Shown: positions 16,771 to 25,700 of the stretch, piece by piece
Layout of the letters: each line of letters starts with the position of its first letter
How positions within the stretch are numbered: position 1 is the first letter of the stretch
Assembly (NCBI RefSeq): GCF_003814875.1
Contig: NZ_RKQF01000001.1
Span: 9,548,001 to 9,612,000 of the forward strand
DNA: 64,000 nt
Direction of reading: 5' to 3'
Source: Streptomyces sp. Ag109_O5-1
GTDB lineage: Bacteria; Actinomycetota; Actinomycetes; Streptomycetales; Streptomycetaceae
Translations under genes and position numbers: made by a program
Notes under the pieces: generated by a model
Database searches by the model: none
What the model saw: only the letters and a program-made list of their open reading frames with translations
What the model was told of the DNA's origin: nothing

Positions 16771-18375
16771 ATGAGTGATCGCACCGACCAGCCCCAGACC
16801 GTCCTCCTCCGTCGTGGAGAGGTGCACAGTCCCGCCGATCCGTTCGCTACCGCGATGGTCGTGGAGCGGGGGCAGGTGGCCTGGGTCGGATCCGAGGGGG
16901 CCGCCGACGCCTTCGCGGACGGTGTCGACGAGATCGTCGACCTGGACGGTGCCCTGGTCACCCCCGCCTTCACGGACGCCCATGTCCACACCACGTCCAC
17001 CGGGCTCGCGCTGACCGGCCTCGACCTGTCCGGGGCGGCCTCGCTGGACGCGGCCCTCGCACTGGTGCGGGACTTCGCCGCCGCCCGCCCGGACGACCGG
17101 GTCCTGCTCGGGCACGGCTGGGACGCCTCCCGCTGGTCCGACGGCCGCCCGCCGACCCGCGCCGAGCTGGACGCGGCCACCGGCGGACGTCCCCTCTATC
17201 TCTCCCGTATCGACGTCCACTCGGCCGTCGTCACCTCGGCCCTGCTGGACCTGGTCCCGTGCGCGGTCCCGCGGGAGGATGCCCCGCTCACGAGCGACGC
17301 CCACCACGCCGTACGCGCCGCCGCGTTCGCGGCTGTGACGCCCGCGCAGCGCGCCGAGGCCCAGCGCACCGCCCTCGCACACGCGGCCTCCCTCGGCATC
17401 GGCACCGTGCACGAGTGCGGGGGGCCGAAGATCTCCTCCGAGGACGACTTCACCGGGCTGCTGGGGCTCGCCGCCGGGCTGCCCGGCCCCCGGGTGGTCG
17501 GCTACTGGGCGGAGGAGGACGCCGACAAGGCGCGCGAGCTGGGCGCGCTCGGCGCCGCCGGCGACCTGTTCGTGGACGGCGCCCTCGGCTCCCACACCGC
17601 CTGCCTGCACGAGCCGTACGCCGACGCGGGCCACACCGGTGCCGCCTACCTGGACGCGGCCGCCGTCGCCGCCCATGTCGCCTCCTGCATCGAGGCCGGC
17701 CTGCAGGCGGGCTTCCACGCCATCGGCGACGCCGCCGTGAGCGCCGTCGTGGAGGGTGTGCGCGCCGCCGCCGAGAAGGTCGGCCCGGCCCGCGTCCGCG
17801 CCGCCCGGCACCGTGTCGAGCACGCCGAGATGCTCACGTCCGAGCACGTCGCCGCCTTCGCGGAACTCGGTCTGATCGCCTCCGTGCAGCCGGCCTTCGA
17901 CGCCCTGTGGGGCGGCGAGGACGGCATGTACGCCCGGCGGCTCGGCACGGAGCGGGCGCGCACCCTGAACCCCTACGCGGCCCTCCTCAAGGCCGGGGTC
18001 CCGCTCGCCTTCGGCTCCGACAGCCCGGTCACCCCCCTGGATCCCTGGGGGACCGTCCGCGCCGCCGCCTTCCACCACACGCCCGAGCACCGCGTCTCCG
18101 TACGCGCCGCGTTCACGGCGCACACGCGTGGCGGCTGGCGGGCGATCGGCCGGGACGACGCGGGCGTCCTGGTGCCCGGCGCGCCCGCCGACTACGCGGT
18201 CTGGCGCACCGACGAGCTGGTCGTCCAGGCACCCGACGACCGCGTCGCCCGCTGGTCCACCGACCCCCGCTCCGGCACCCCCGGCCTGCCCGACCTGAGC
18301 CCGGGACGTGACCTGCCGGTCTGTCTGCGTACCGTGGTGGGGGGCCGGACCGTGTTCGTACGACCGGGCGAGTGA
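16771..18375 (+). CDS. Amidohydrolase, YtcJ/Amidohydro_3 type
   Basis: 534-residue metal-dependent amidohydrolase. Visible metal and active-site motifs: DAHVHTTSTGL (HxH) near 70, FVDGALGSHTACL near 268, HAIGDAAVS near 317, RHRVEHAEML near 350 and FGSDSPVTPLDPWG near 415. Relatives hydrolyse N-substituted formamides and other amides; substrate here unknown. ATG at 16771, 24 bp inside the longest frame, is chosen because it is the first ATG. The last 21 bp, including the stop, are duplicated just downstream. Cytosolic. Confidence 0.88.
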   Translation: MSDRTDQPQTVLLRRGEVHSPADPFATAMVVERGQVAWVGSEGAADAFADGVDEIVDLDGALVTPAFTDAHVHTTSTGLALTGLDLSGAASLDAALALVRDFAAARPDDRVLLGHGWDASRWSDGRPPTRAELDAATGGRPLYLSRIDVHSAVVTSALLDLVPCAVPREDAPLTSDAHHAVRAAAFAAVTPAQRAEAQRTALAHAASLGIGTVHECGGPKISSEDDFTGLLGLAAGLPGPRVVGYWAEEDADKARELGALGAAGDLFVDGALGSHTACLHEPYADAGHTGAAYLDAAAVAAHVASCIEAGLQAGFHAIGDAAVSAVVEGVRAAAEKVGPARVRAARHRVEHAEMLTSEHVAAFAELGLIASVQPAFDALWGGEDGMYARRLGTERARTLNPYAALLKAGVPLAFGSDSPVTPLDPWGTVRAAAFHHTPEHRVSVRAAFTAHTRGGWRAIGRDDAGVLVPGAPADYAVWRTDELVVQAPDDRVARWSTDPRSGTPGLPDLSPGRDLPVCLRTVVGGRTVFVRPGE

Positions 18376-18984
18376 CCCGGTCGCATTCGTACGGCCGGGC
18401 GAGTGATCTCCCGGGGTGGCGCGACCGCGATCGACCGCCGTCGCCCCGTCGCGCGACCTGCGCATCCTCCCAGCTGACCAGGGGTTTGAGGTTGTCCGGG
18501 CAGGTCGGACGACTGTTGACAGCCAGCCGCAGCGGGCCGGTAGGTTCGGCGGAGTCCACCACCGGACGCCCGACCGGGGAGCAGTTCGCGCACTCGTCGC
18601 AGCGCCGCTGGGTCAGGGACGGTGTGCCGCACCGGGGCACCGTCACTGGGAGCCAGGCTCAGCGCCCGCGCCGACGAGGGAACGTTCCGGCCGGTCGGGA
18701 GGTGTGACCCGGGTGGGGCCCGGACGCTCAGTAGACAACGGCTTTCGGTCGACCCGCAGCCAGCGGGCCCCAGGTCGGCCCGAAGGGCGCCGGGCCCCCA
18801 TCCGTAGGGGAACAAAGTCGCTGCGCGGGGGAACAGGGTGGCGAAAGCGCGGATGACGGCCACCCGGAACGGGCATCCTTACCCCGTTCTTGTGCAATCG
18901 ACACCACCATACGAATGAGCTGTCACGTCAGCGCAGGCCGCGGCCACTATGGTGGACCCCTGCGTACGACATGAAGGGGCAGCA
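18376..18984. other. 609-bp region without a convincing gene
   Basis: The longest frames (18416-18856 plus, several minus) are Arg/Pro/Gly-rich and match nothing I recognise. It starts with a near-copy (18386-18406) of the 3' end of the amidohydrolase gene. A promoter-like pair, TTGACA (18516-18521) and TAGGTT (18541-18546) with a 19-bp spacer, could start a transcript with a leader of over 400 nt for the mannose synthase gene or an unrelated small RNA. Confidence 0.45.
18516..18546 (+). promoter_or_regulatory. Candidate housekeeping promoter upstream of ppm
   Basis: TTGACA and TAGGTT match the streptomycete vegetative consensus, but the 19-bp spacer is one base longer than ideal. It would give a leader of about 430 nt for ppm. 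Confidence 0.35.
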
Positions 18985-19779
18985 GTGAACGACGGCGACG
19001 GGACCCTCGCGGCAAAGGCCCAGGGTAGGCAGTTCGGCCCGCTCGGCACGGCCTTGGTGATCATTCCGACCTACAACGAGGCGGAGAACATCAAGTCCAT
19101 CGTCGGCCGGGTGCGCAAGGCCGTCCCCGAGGCGCACGTTCTGGTGGCGGACGACAACAGCCCCGACGGCACGGGCAAGCTCGCCGACGAACTGGCCGCC
19201 GAGGACGACCGTGTCCAGGTGCTGCACCGCAAGGGCAAGGAGGGCCTCGGCGCCGCCTACCTCGCGGGCTTCCACTGGGGCATGGACAACGGCTACGGCG
19301 TGCTCGTCGAGATGGACGCCGACGGCTCCCACCAGCCGGAGGAGCTGCCGCGCCTGCTCACCGCGCTGAAGGGCGCCGACCTGGTGCTCGGCTCCCGCTG
19401 GGTACCCGGCGGCCGGGTCGTGAACTGGCCGAAGTCCCGCGAGTTCATCTCCCGGGGCGGATCCCTGTACTCCCGCCTCGCCCTCGACCTCCCGCTCCGG
19501 GACATCACCGGCGGCTACCGCGCCTTCCGGCGCGAGACGCTGGAGGGCCTGGGCCTGGACGAGGTCGCCTCCCAGGGCTACTGCTTCCAGGTCGACCTGG
19601 CCCGCCGGGCGATCAAGGCCGGCTTCCATGTCGTGGAGGTGCCCATCACGTTCGTGGAGCGTGAGCTGGGCGACTCCAAGATGAGCCGCGACATCCTCGT
19701 GGAGGCCCTGTGGCGGGTCACCTCGTGGGGCGTCACCGAGCGAGTGGGAAAGATCACCGGCAAGGGTAAGCAGCCCTAG
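18985..19779 (+). CDS. ppm: Polyprenol-phosphate mannose synthase
   Basis: 264-residue GT2 enzyme that transfers mannose from GDP-mannose to polyprenyl phosphate on the cytosolic membrane face, supplying protein O-mannosylation and glycolipid synthesis. Motifs: VIIPTYNEAENI, VADDNSPDGTG, the metal-binding EMDADGSHQPEEL, GSRWVPGG and DITGGYRAF. It is the catalytic domain alone, without the C-terminal membrane or acyltransferase domains fused in some actinobacteria. GTG at 18985 follows AGGGGCAGCA; the frame is open to 18949. FxsA and RbpA follow, a gene order I recall for streptomycetes. Confidence 0.92.
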   Translation: MNDGDGTLAAKAQGRQFGPLGTALVIIPTYNEAENIKSIVGRVRKAVPEAHVLVADDNSPDGTGKLADELAAEDDRVQVLHRKGKEGLGAAYLAGFHWGMDNGYGVLVEMDADGSHQPEELPRLLTALKGADLVLGSRWVPGGRVVNWPKSREFISRGGSLYSRLALDLPLRDITGGYRAFRRETLEGLGLDEVASQGYCFQVDLARRAIKAGFHVVEVPITFVERELGDSKMSRDILVEALWRVTSWGVTERVGKITGKGKQP

Positions 19780-19884
19780 CGGGGACGTCAGGGCCGGCGG
19801 TCACAGCGAGGGCCCGGAACACTCACAGATCCGGTTGATCGTCCCCTTATCCCGCACTGAGCCGGGCCCAGGCACACTGGGGGC

Positions 19885-20448
19885 ATGACGACTGGCGCGC
19901 AGACCCCTCCGTACACCGCCCGGCCCCGGCGCTCCCGGCTCGCCAGATATCTGCCGCTGGGTGTGGCGGCGTGGCTGGTGCTGGAGATCTGGCTGCTGAC
20001 GGTGGTCGCCGGCGCGGCGGGCGGCATGACCGTGTTCCTGCTGCTGGTGGCGGGTTTCGTCGCCGGTTCCGTGGTCATGAAGCGGGCCGGCCGGCGTGCC
20101 TTCCGGAGTCTCAACGAGGCGATCCAGCGCGGCGGCTCCCCGGAGCGCGGCGGCGGCAACGGCCTGATGATGCTCGGCGGCCTGCTGCTCATGATCCCCG
20201 GTCTGGTCTCCGACGCGCTCGGCCTGCTGCTTCTGCTGCCGCCGGTCCAGAAGGCGGTCTCCCGCCTCACGGAACGCACCCTCGACCGCAAGCTCCGCGC
20301 CGCCGCCCCCGGCACCCTGGGCAACGCCTTCCAGCAGGCCCGCATGCACCGCCCGGACGGGAAGGTGGTCCAGGGCGAGGTGATCCGGAACGACGCTCCG
20401 GAGGACGGGGACGAGCCGACGAAGGAGCGCCCGCCGCTGACGCGATGA
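19885..20448 (+). CDS. fxsA: FxsA-family membrane protein
   Basis: 187-residue membrane protein with the FxsA domain: hydrophobic helices near 25-43, 48-68 and a long one at about 93-117 (LMMLGGLLLMIPGLVSDALG), then a soluble polar tail. FxsA in E. coli suppresses F-plasmid exclusion of phage T7 when overproduced; its normal role in actinobacteria is unknown. ATG start. Ends before a strong terminator shared with the convergent rbpA gene. Confidence 0.9.
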   Translation: MTTGAQTPPYTARPRRSRLARYLPLGVAAWLVLEIWLLTVVAGAAGGMTVFLLLVAGFVAGSVVMKRAGRRAFRSLNEAIQRGGSPERGGGNGLMMLGGLLLMIPGLVSDALGLLLLLPPVQKAVSRLTERTLDRKLRAAAPGTLGNAFQQARMHRPDGKVVQGEVIRNDAPEDGDEPTKERPPLTR

Positions 20449-20468
20449 CCCGCCGCCCCGGGCATGCG

Positions 20469-20515
20469 AAACCGAGGGCGCCGTACGTTCAGCGAACGTA
20501 CGGCGCCCTCGGTTT
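20469..20515. terminator. Long bidirectional terminator, fxsA / rbpA
   Basis: Perfect 22-bp inverted repeat with a 3-nt AGC loop; arms begin AAACCGAGGGCGCC and end GGCGCCCTCGGTTT, so a short A/T run lies on each side. It sits between convergent fxsA and rbpA and would end transcription in both directions. Confidence 0.85.
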
Positions 20516-20543
20516 GTTATGTCGGTTTTCCCGTTACACGGGA

Positions 20544-20918
20544 CTATGCGGACTTGCGGCTGTCCCTCGGATGAATCGCGATGTTCATCGCCCCGGAGCG
20601 CAGAACCGCCAGACGCTCCTCGAGGACCTCTTCGAGCTCCTCACGGGTGCGCCGCTCCATCAGCATGTCCCAGTGGGTACGCGCGGGCTTGGCCTTCTTC
20701 TCTTCAGGGCCGTCGCCGTCCACGAGGAGTGCCTGGGCCCCGCAGACCTTGCACTCCCACTCCGGCGGGATCTCCGCCTCGACCGAGAAGGGCATCTCGA
20801 ACCGGTGCCCCTTCTCGCATGCGTACTCCACGGCCTGGCGCGGGGCCAGGTCGATACCGCGGTCCGTCTCGTAGCTGGTCACCACGAGGCGCGTACCGCG
20901 AAGAGCTCGCTCACTCAT
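20544..20918 (-). CDS. rbpA: RNA polymerase-binding protein RbpA
   Basis: 124-residue actinobacterial RNA polymerase-binding protein. It contacts the beta' subunit and the principal sigma factor HrdB and stabilises open complexes. Visible: N-terminal core YETDRGIDLAPRQ, the zinc/core beta domain CEKGHRFEMPF and WECKVCGAQALLVDG (CxxC), and the C-terminal sigma-interaction helix THWDMLMERRTREELEEVLE. Length and motifs match the family fully. A SigR promoter lies 62-88 bp upstream of the ATG. Confidence 0.97.
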   Translation of the reverse strand: MSERALRGTRLVVTSYETDRGIDLAPRQAVEYACEKGHRFEMPFSVEAEIPPEWECKVCGAQALLVDGDGPEEKKAKPARTHWDMLMERRTREELEEVLEERLAVLRSGAMNIAIHPRDSRKSA

Positions 20919-20979
20919 GAATCGTGCCTCCCGGGCTTGTCGCCCACAGGACAGGTGTCGCTGTCGTCGTCATCCGGTC

Positions 20980-21006
20980 AACGTCCGGTCGGCGGTAAAG
21001 ATTCCC
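20980..21006 (-). promoter_or_regulatory. SigR-type promoter of rbpA
   Basis: On the minus strand GGGAAT (21001-21006), exactly 18 bp, then GTT (20980-20982). This matches the disulfide-stress sigma factor SigR consensus GGGAAT-N18-GTT; rbpA is a known SigR target in S. coelicolor. Confidence 0.85.
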
Positions 21007-21199
21007 GTTCCGGGTCATGCGTCGCCGTCGTAGCCGCCCCTTGTTGTACCCACCAGTGCCCGCTTTGTCACATCTGCTAACAGATGTCACCCAGCGTTTC
21101 GGCATCTTTGACGCGCAGTAACGGTACGCCTGGCAGGCCAAACGCGTACACTACCGCCCTTTCGCGTTGAACGCTAAATCTTCTCGCTGGATCTTGTCG

Positions 21200-22546
21200 T
21201 CAGATCTTCTGCGGCACCGGGTTGCCGGCCTCACTGATCGCCTGTCGCACCGGCACCCGCGCGAGCAGCGCGAACCCGATGACGAAGAAGACCACCAGCG
21301 AGATGATCGCCGAGCGGTAGCTTCCGGTCAGCTGGTAAGTGATCCCGAACAGCAACGGTCCCAGCCAGCTCATCCCCCGATCGCTCACCTCGTACGCCGC
21401 GAAGTACTCGGCTTCTTTTCCGGGCGGTACGAGATGCGAGAACAGGGAGCGGGACAGCGCCTGGCTGCCGCCGAGGACGAGACCGATGCCGCCCGCGAGG
21501 ACGAAGAACCACACCGGTGCCCCGGCCGGCAGGAAGTACCCCGCCGCCAGCGTCACCGTCCACGCCACCAGCGACCCGAGAATCGTGCGCTTCGCCCCGT
21601 GGGTCCGCGCCAGCCGCCCCATCGTCAGGGCACCGGCCACGGCCAGCACCTGCACCATCAGGACGGCGCCGATGAGTGTCGACTGACCGAGCCCGAGCTC
21701 CTGGGAACCGTAGATGGACGCCTGGGAGATGACGGTCTGGATGCCGTCGTTGTAGATGAGGTACGCCAGCAGGAAGGAGAGCGTCAACGGGTGGCGGCGC
21801 ATGTCCCGGACCGTTGCAGCGAGCTGACGCAGTCCCGGCGCCGTCGCCTCGGCCGTCCGGCCGCCCCGGTCGCGCAGCCACCGCAGCGCTACCAGGGTGA
21901 AGGCGCCCCACCACAGTCCCGCCGCGGCCAGACAGATCCGGACCGCTTGCGTCTCGGAGAGGCCGAAGGAGTCGTGCGCGGAGTAGAGGACCAGGTCGGC
22001 GATGAGCACCAGGGAGCCGGACGCGTAGCCGAAGGCCCAGCCGCGGGAGGAGATCGTGTCGCGTTCCTCGGGCGGTGCGATCTGGGGGAGGTAGGAGTTG
22101 TACAGCATCAGGGCGACGCACTGGGCGGCGTTCGCGACGATCAGCAGCGCCCCGCCGAGCAGGTAGCGGTCACCGTCCAGGAAGAACATGCCCGTCGTCG
22201 CCACGGCCCCGGTGTACGCGGCCGCGCCGAGCAGTTGCTTCTTGCGCCCGGTGCGGTCGGCCGCGCTGCCCACCAGGGGCATGAGCACGACCGCCACGAT
22301 CACCGACAGGGAGACCGAGTAGGCGAAGAAGGAGCCCGCCCGGACCGGGATTCCCAGCGGGTGCACATAGCCGTCGGCGTCGGCCGCGTTGTCGGCGACC
22401 GACGTCAGATACGGACCCAGGAACACGGTGAGGACGCTCGTCGAGTAGACGGAGCACGCCCAGTCGTAGAAGTACCAGCCGCGCTGTTCGCGCCGCAGCC
22501 CGGTGGCCTCGTCCGAGACCCCCGTCCGCACGGTTTCGGTGCCCAC
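21200..22546 (-). CDS. MFS transporter, UMF1/Atg22-like
   Basis: 448-residue membrane protein with 11-12 hydrophobic helices. It fits the UMF1 (BtlA/Atg22-like) branch of the major facilitator superfamily: N-terminal QRGWYFYDWACSVYSTSVLT, LVGSAADRTGRKK after helix 2 and YLPQIAPPEERDTISSRGWA. Atg22 in yeast exports amino acids from vacuoles; the bacterial substrate is unknown. GTG at 22546 is chosen because the frame runs far into the upstream gene. It follows the GDPD gene by 41 bp on the same strand. Confidence 0.9.
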   Translation of the reverse strand: MGTETVRTGVSDEATGLRREQRGWYFYDWACSVYSTSVLTVFLGPYLTSVADNAADADGYVHPLGIPVRAGSFFAYSVSLSVIVAVVLMPLVGSAADRTGRKKQLLGAAAYTGAVATTGMFFLDGDRYLLGGALLIVANAAQCVALMLYNSYLPQIAPPEERDTISSRGWAFGYASGSLVLIADLVLYSAHDSFGLSETQAVRICLAAAGLWWGAFTLVALRWLRDRGGRTAEATAPGLRQLAATVRDMRRHPLTLSFLLAYLIYNDGIQTVISQASIYGSQELGLGQSTLIGAVLMVQVLAVAGALTMGRLARTHGAKRTILGSLVAWTVTLAAGYFLPAGAPVWFFVLAGGIGLVLGGSQALSRSLFSHLVPPGKEAEYFAAYEVSDRGMSWLGPLLFGITYQLTGSYRSAIISLVVFFVIGFALLARVPVRQAISEAGNPVPQKI

Positions 22547-22587
22547 CCGTGCCCTCGCCTTTCCCGCAGCGGTGCCGTGCGCGGGTC

Positions 22588-23355
22588 TCAGACCCAGACG
22601 CCCCGGTCCTGCATGACCTCGCGCAACGTGTCGATGTGATCGGTCATGATGCCATCGACACCCAGGTCCAGGAGCCGGTGCATCCGCTCCGGTTCGTTGA
22701 TGGTCCACACGTGGACGTGCAGCCCGCGCGCGTGGGCGGCGCGCACGAAGCGCCGGTCGACCACCGGAACGCCGGACTGGGACTCGGGCACCTGCGCGGC
22801 GACCGCCGACCGGCGCACCGCAGCCGGCAGCCCCCAGGAGCGCAGCCGCAGCCCGACCACGCCGCGCGTACCGAACGAGGTGGCCAGCCGCGGCCCCGCG
22901 ATGCGCTGCGCCCGCAGCACCCGTGCCTCCGAGAACGACCCGACGCAGACGCGGTCGTACGCGTCCGTCTTCTCGATCAGGTCGAGGAGCGGCCGCAGCG
23001 CCGGCTCCGTCTTGGCGTCCACGTTCCAGCGGACGTCCGGGAACTCCTCGAGCAGTTCCTCGAAGAGGGGGAGCGGCTCGCGGCCCGCCACGCGCGCGTG
23101 CCGTACGTCCTCCCACGGCAGGTCGGCGATCCGGCCGGCCCCGTCCGTGACCCGGTCCAGGGTGTCGTCGTGGAAGGCGACGAGCTTCCCGTCCGTCGTG
23201 GCGTGCACATCGGTCTCGATGTAGCGGTAGCCGAGCTCGACCGCGCGGCGGAACTGCGCCACGGTGTTCTCCAGGCCGTCGGCGGCCCCGCCCCGGTGGG
23301 CGAAGGCGATGGGGCCGGGGTGGTCCAGGTACGGGTGGCGTGTCAGCGTGCTCAC
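22588..23355 (-). CDS. Glycerophosphodiester phosphodiesterase
   Basis: 255-residue GDPD, hydrolysing glycerophosphodiesters to glycerol 3-phosphate and an alcohol. TIM-barrel motifs: IAFAHRGGAADGLENT (catalytic His-Arg), YIETDVHATTDGKLVAFHDD (metal Glu/Asp and second His), WNVDAK, and VWTINEPERMHRLLDLGVDG near the end. No signal peptide, so cytosolic. GTG start at 23355 overlaps the stop of the upstream membrane-protein gene by 4 bp (GTGA), indicating translational coupling. Confidence 0.93.
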   Translation of the reverse strand: MSTLTRHPYLDHPGPIAFAHRGGAADGLENTVAQFRRAVELGYRYIETDVHATTDGKLVAFHDDTLDRVTDGAGRIADLPWEDVRHARVAGREPLPLFEELLEEFPDVRWNVDAKTEPALRPLLDLIEKTDAYDRVCVGSFSEARVLRAQRIAGPRLATSFGTRGVVGLRLRSWGLPAAVRRSAVAAQVPESQSGVPVVDRRFVRAAHARGLHVHVWTINEPERMHRLLDLGVDGIMTDHIDTLREVMQDRGVWV

Positions 23356-24005
23356 GAACGCAGTATGGCCTGCTCCGATGACCCCTTGGCAACGACCGCG
23401 CTGCGACCGGATGCCGTCCGCACGGCGAACACCCTCAGGAACAGCTGGGCGAGCGGCCCGATGGCCACGGCGTAGAGCAGGGTGCCCACGCCGATCGTCC
23501 CGCCGAGCGCGAAGCCGGTGACGACCACGGCGACCTCGATCGCCGTCCGGATCAGCCGGATCGAACGGCCGGTACGCCGGTGCAGCCCCGTCATCAGACC
23601 GTCGCGCGGACCCGGTCCGAGGCTCGCCGCGATGTACAGCCCGGTCGCCACCCCGTTGAGTACGATCCCCGCCGCCATCAGCGGGATCCGCACGGCGAAC
23701 GCGTGTGCCACGGGGACGACGGCGAGCGTGGCGTTCATCGCCAGGCCGATGACGAAGACGTTGGAGACCGTGCCGAGGCCCGGACGCTGCCGCAGCGGGA
23801 TCCACAGGAGCAGCACGGCCGCGCCCACGATGATCGCCACCGTGCCGATGCTCAGCCCGGTGTGCCGGGCGAGCCCCTGGTGCAGCACGCCCCACGGCTC
23901 CAGACCCAGACCGGCCACGACGAGAAGCGCGGAGCTCACGCCGTACAACGTGAGCCCCACGTAGAGCCGGACCAACCGTCGCCCGAGACGGCCTTGCGTG
24001 GACAA
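23352..24005 (-). CDS. YczE/YitT-like membrane protein
   Basis: 217-residue integral membrane protein with about five to six helices and motifs LVVAGLGLEPWGVLHQGLA and SLGPGPRDGLMTGL, which mark the YczE-like family. Members of this family are often encoded divergently from MocR-type regulators, as here. TTG start with AGGGGG 7 bp upstream; the remaining open frame to 24191 has no better start. Transported substrate unknown; vitamin B6 or amino-acid-related compounds are possible given the neighbour. Confidence 0.87.
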   Translation of the reverse strand: MSTQGRLGRRLVRLYVGLTLYGVSSALLVVAGLGLEPWGVLHQGLARHTGLSIGTVAIIVGAAVLLLWIPLRQRPGLGTVSNVFVIGLAMNATLAVVPVAHAFAVRIPLMAAGIVLNGVATGLYIAASLGPGPRDGLMTGLHRRTGRSIRLIRTAIEVAVVVTGFALGGTIGVGTLLYAVAIGPLAQLFLRVFAVRTASGRSAVVAKGSSEQAILRS

Positions 24006-24042
24006 GAGATACCCCCTGGTGGTGAATGTGGCCTGACCCGTG

Positions 24043-24066
24043 TCACTCTGTGGCTTGGGAGAGTGA
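24043..24066. promoter_or_regulatory. Inverted repeat between yczE-like and mocR genes
   Basis: TCACTCT (24043-24049) and AGAGTGA (24060-24066), perfect 7-bp arms, central in the 100-bp divergent region. Likely site for the MocR protein; a second short repeat, GCCAT-CC-ATGGC, follows at 24067-24078. Confidence 0.4.
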
Positions 24067-24105
24067 GCCATCCATGGCCAATTCGGGGAAGGTGGACTGA
24101 TTCTC

Positions 24106-25605
24106 GTGACGCAGTGGACTTCGGCGGTGGGTGCCGCACAGCTCGCCCGGCTGCTCAACTCGCAGCAGGAGCGCCCGGCCGGTCCCGGCACCCGGCGTCC
24201 GCCCGCCTACCGTGCGCTCGCCGACGGGGTCCGGCTGCTGGTGCTCGAAGGGCGTGTCCCGGTCGCCGCCAGGCTGCCCGCCGAACGCGAGCTGGCGCTC
24301 TCCCTGTCCGTCAGCCGTACGACCGTGGCGGCCGCGTACGAGGCGCTGCGCGCGGAGGGGTTCCTGGAGTCCCGACGGGGCGCCGGCAGCTGGACCGCCG
24401 TCCCGGCGGGCAACCCGCTGCCCGCCCGAGGCCTCGAACCACTGCCCCCCGAGGCCCTCGGCTCGCTGATCGACCTAGGCACCGCGGCCCTGCCCGCCCC
24501 CGAGCCATGGCTGACCCGCGCGGTCCAGGGCGCCCTGGAGGAACTCCCGCCGTACGCCCACACCCACGGCGACTATCCGGCCGGCCTCCCGGTCCTGCGC
24601 TCGATGATCGCGGAGCGCTACACCGCGCGCGGGATCCCGACCATGCCCGAGCAGATCATGGTCACGACGGGTGCGATGGGCGCGATCGACGCGATCTGTC
24701 ACCTCTTCGGCGGACGGGGCGAACGCATCGCCGTCGAGTCGCCTTCGTACGCCAACATCCTGCAGCTGATGCGGGAGGCGGGCGCCCGGCTGGTCCCCGT
24801 CGCGATGGCCGAGGGGCTGTCGGGGTGGGACATGGACCGCTGGCGCCAGGTCCTGCGGGAGGCGGCGCCCCGGATCGCGTACGTCGTCGCCGACTTCCAC
24901 AACCCCACCGGGGCGCTCGCCGACGAGGACCAACGCCGTCGGCTGGTGGACGCGGCCCGCTCGGCGGGGACGGTGCTGGTCGCCGACGAGACGATGACCG
25001 AGCTGTGGCTGGACGACGATGTGGAGATGCCGCGCCAGGTCTGCGGTTTCGACCCGGCGGGCTCGACCGTCGTCACGGTCGGCTCGGCCAGCAAGGCCTT
25101 CTGGGCGGGCATGCGCATCGGCTGGGTACGGGCGGCTCCCGACGTGATCCGCAGCCTTGTCTCCGCGCGGGCCTATGCCGACCTGGGGACGCCGGTGCTG
25201 GAGCAGCTGGCGGTGAACTGGCTGTTCAGCACGGGCGGTTGGGAACAGGCCGTGGAACTGCGCCGGGCGCAGGCGCGGGAGAACCGGGACGATCTGCTGA
25301 CCGCGATCCGACGGGAGCTGCCGGGCTGGGAGTTCGAGGTGCCGAAGGGCGGCCTGACGCTCTGGGTCCGTACCGGGGGCCTGTCGGGCTCCCGGCTGGC
25401 GGAGGCGGGGGAGCGGGTGGGGGTGCGGGTCCCCTCGGGGCCGCGGTTCGGGGTCGACGGGGCCTTCGAGGGCTATGTGCGCCTTCCGTTCACCGTGGGG
25501 GGAGCGGTGGCGGAGGAGGCGGCGGTGCGGTTGGCCGCAGCGGCGCGGCTGGTGGAGTCGGGGGTTACGGGAGGGAGCGAGTCGCCGCGGAGTTTTGTGG
25601 CGTAG
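24106..25605 (+). CDS. MocR/PdxR-family regulator (GntR HTH plus aminotransferase-like domain)
   Basis: 499 residues. N-terminal GntR winged helix (about 25-100: LPAERELALSLSVSRTTVAAA, YEALRAEGFL) fused to a fold-type I aminotransferase domain (about 130-480). The PLP lysine is in TVGSASKAFWAGMRIGW; NPTG is present in DFHNPTGALAD; and an Asp in VADETMTELWL fits the cofactor pocket. Such proteins sense PLP or amino compounds. GTG start. Divergent from the yczE-like gene and probably its regulator. Confidence 0.93.
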   Translation: MTQWTSAVGAAQLARLLNSQQERPAGPGTRRPPAYRALADGVRLLVLEGRVPVAARLPAERELALSLSVSRTTVAAAYEALRAEGFLESRRGAGSWTAVPAGNPLPARGLEPLPPEALGSLIDLGTAALPAPEPWLTRAVQGALEELPPYAHTHGDYPAGLPVLRSMIAERYTARGIPTMPEQIMVTTGAMGAIDAICHLFGGRGERIAVESPSYANILQLMREAGARLVPVAMAEGLSGWDMDRWRQVLREAAPRIAYVVADFHNPTGALADEDQRRRLVDAARSAGTVLVADETMTELWLDDDVEMPRQVCGFDPAGSTVVTVGSASKAFWAGMRIGWVRAAPDVIRSLVSARAYADLGTPVLEQLAVNWLFSTGGWEQAVELRRAQARENRDDLLTAIRRELPGWEFEVPKGGLTLWVRTGGLSGSRLAEAGERVGVRVPSGPRFGVDGAFEGYVRLPFTVGGAVAEEAAVRLAAAARLVESGVTGGSESPRSFVA

Positions 25606-25610
25606 TGGTT

Positions 25611-25670
25611 CGGCTGCGGGTGGGTGGGGGCTGGTCGCGCAGTTCTTCCCCCAGCGCCCCTGAAGGGGCG
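25611..25670 (+). repeat. Intergenic hairpin repeat, copy C
   Basis: CGGCTGCGGGTGGGTGGGGG, then the core GGCTGGTCGCGCAGTTC and hairpin CGCCCCTGAAGGGGCG. It lies between the convergent mocR and sffA stops and could be a shared terminator. Confidence 0.75.
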
Positions 25671-25700
25671 CAAGCGCGGGCGAGTGAGACCCACCCCACC

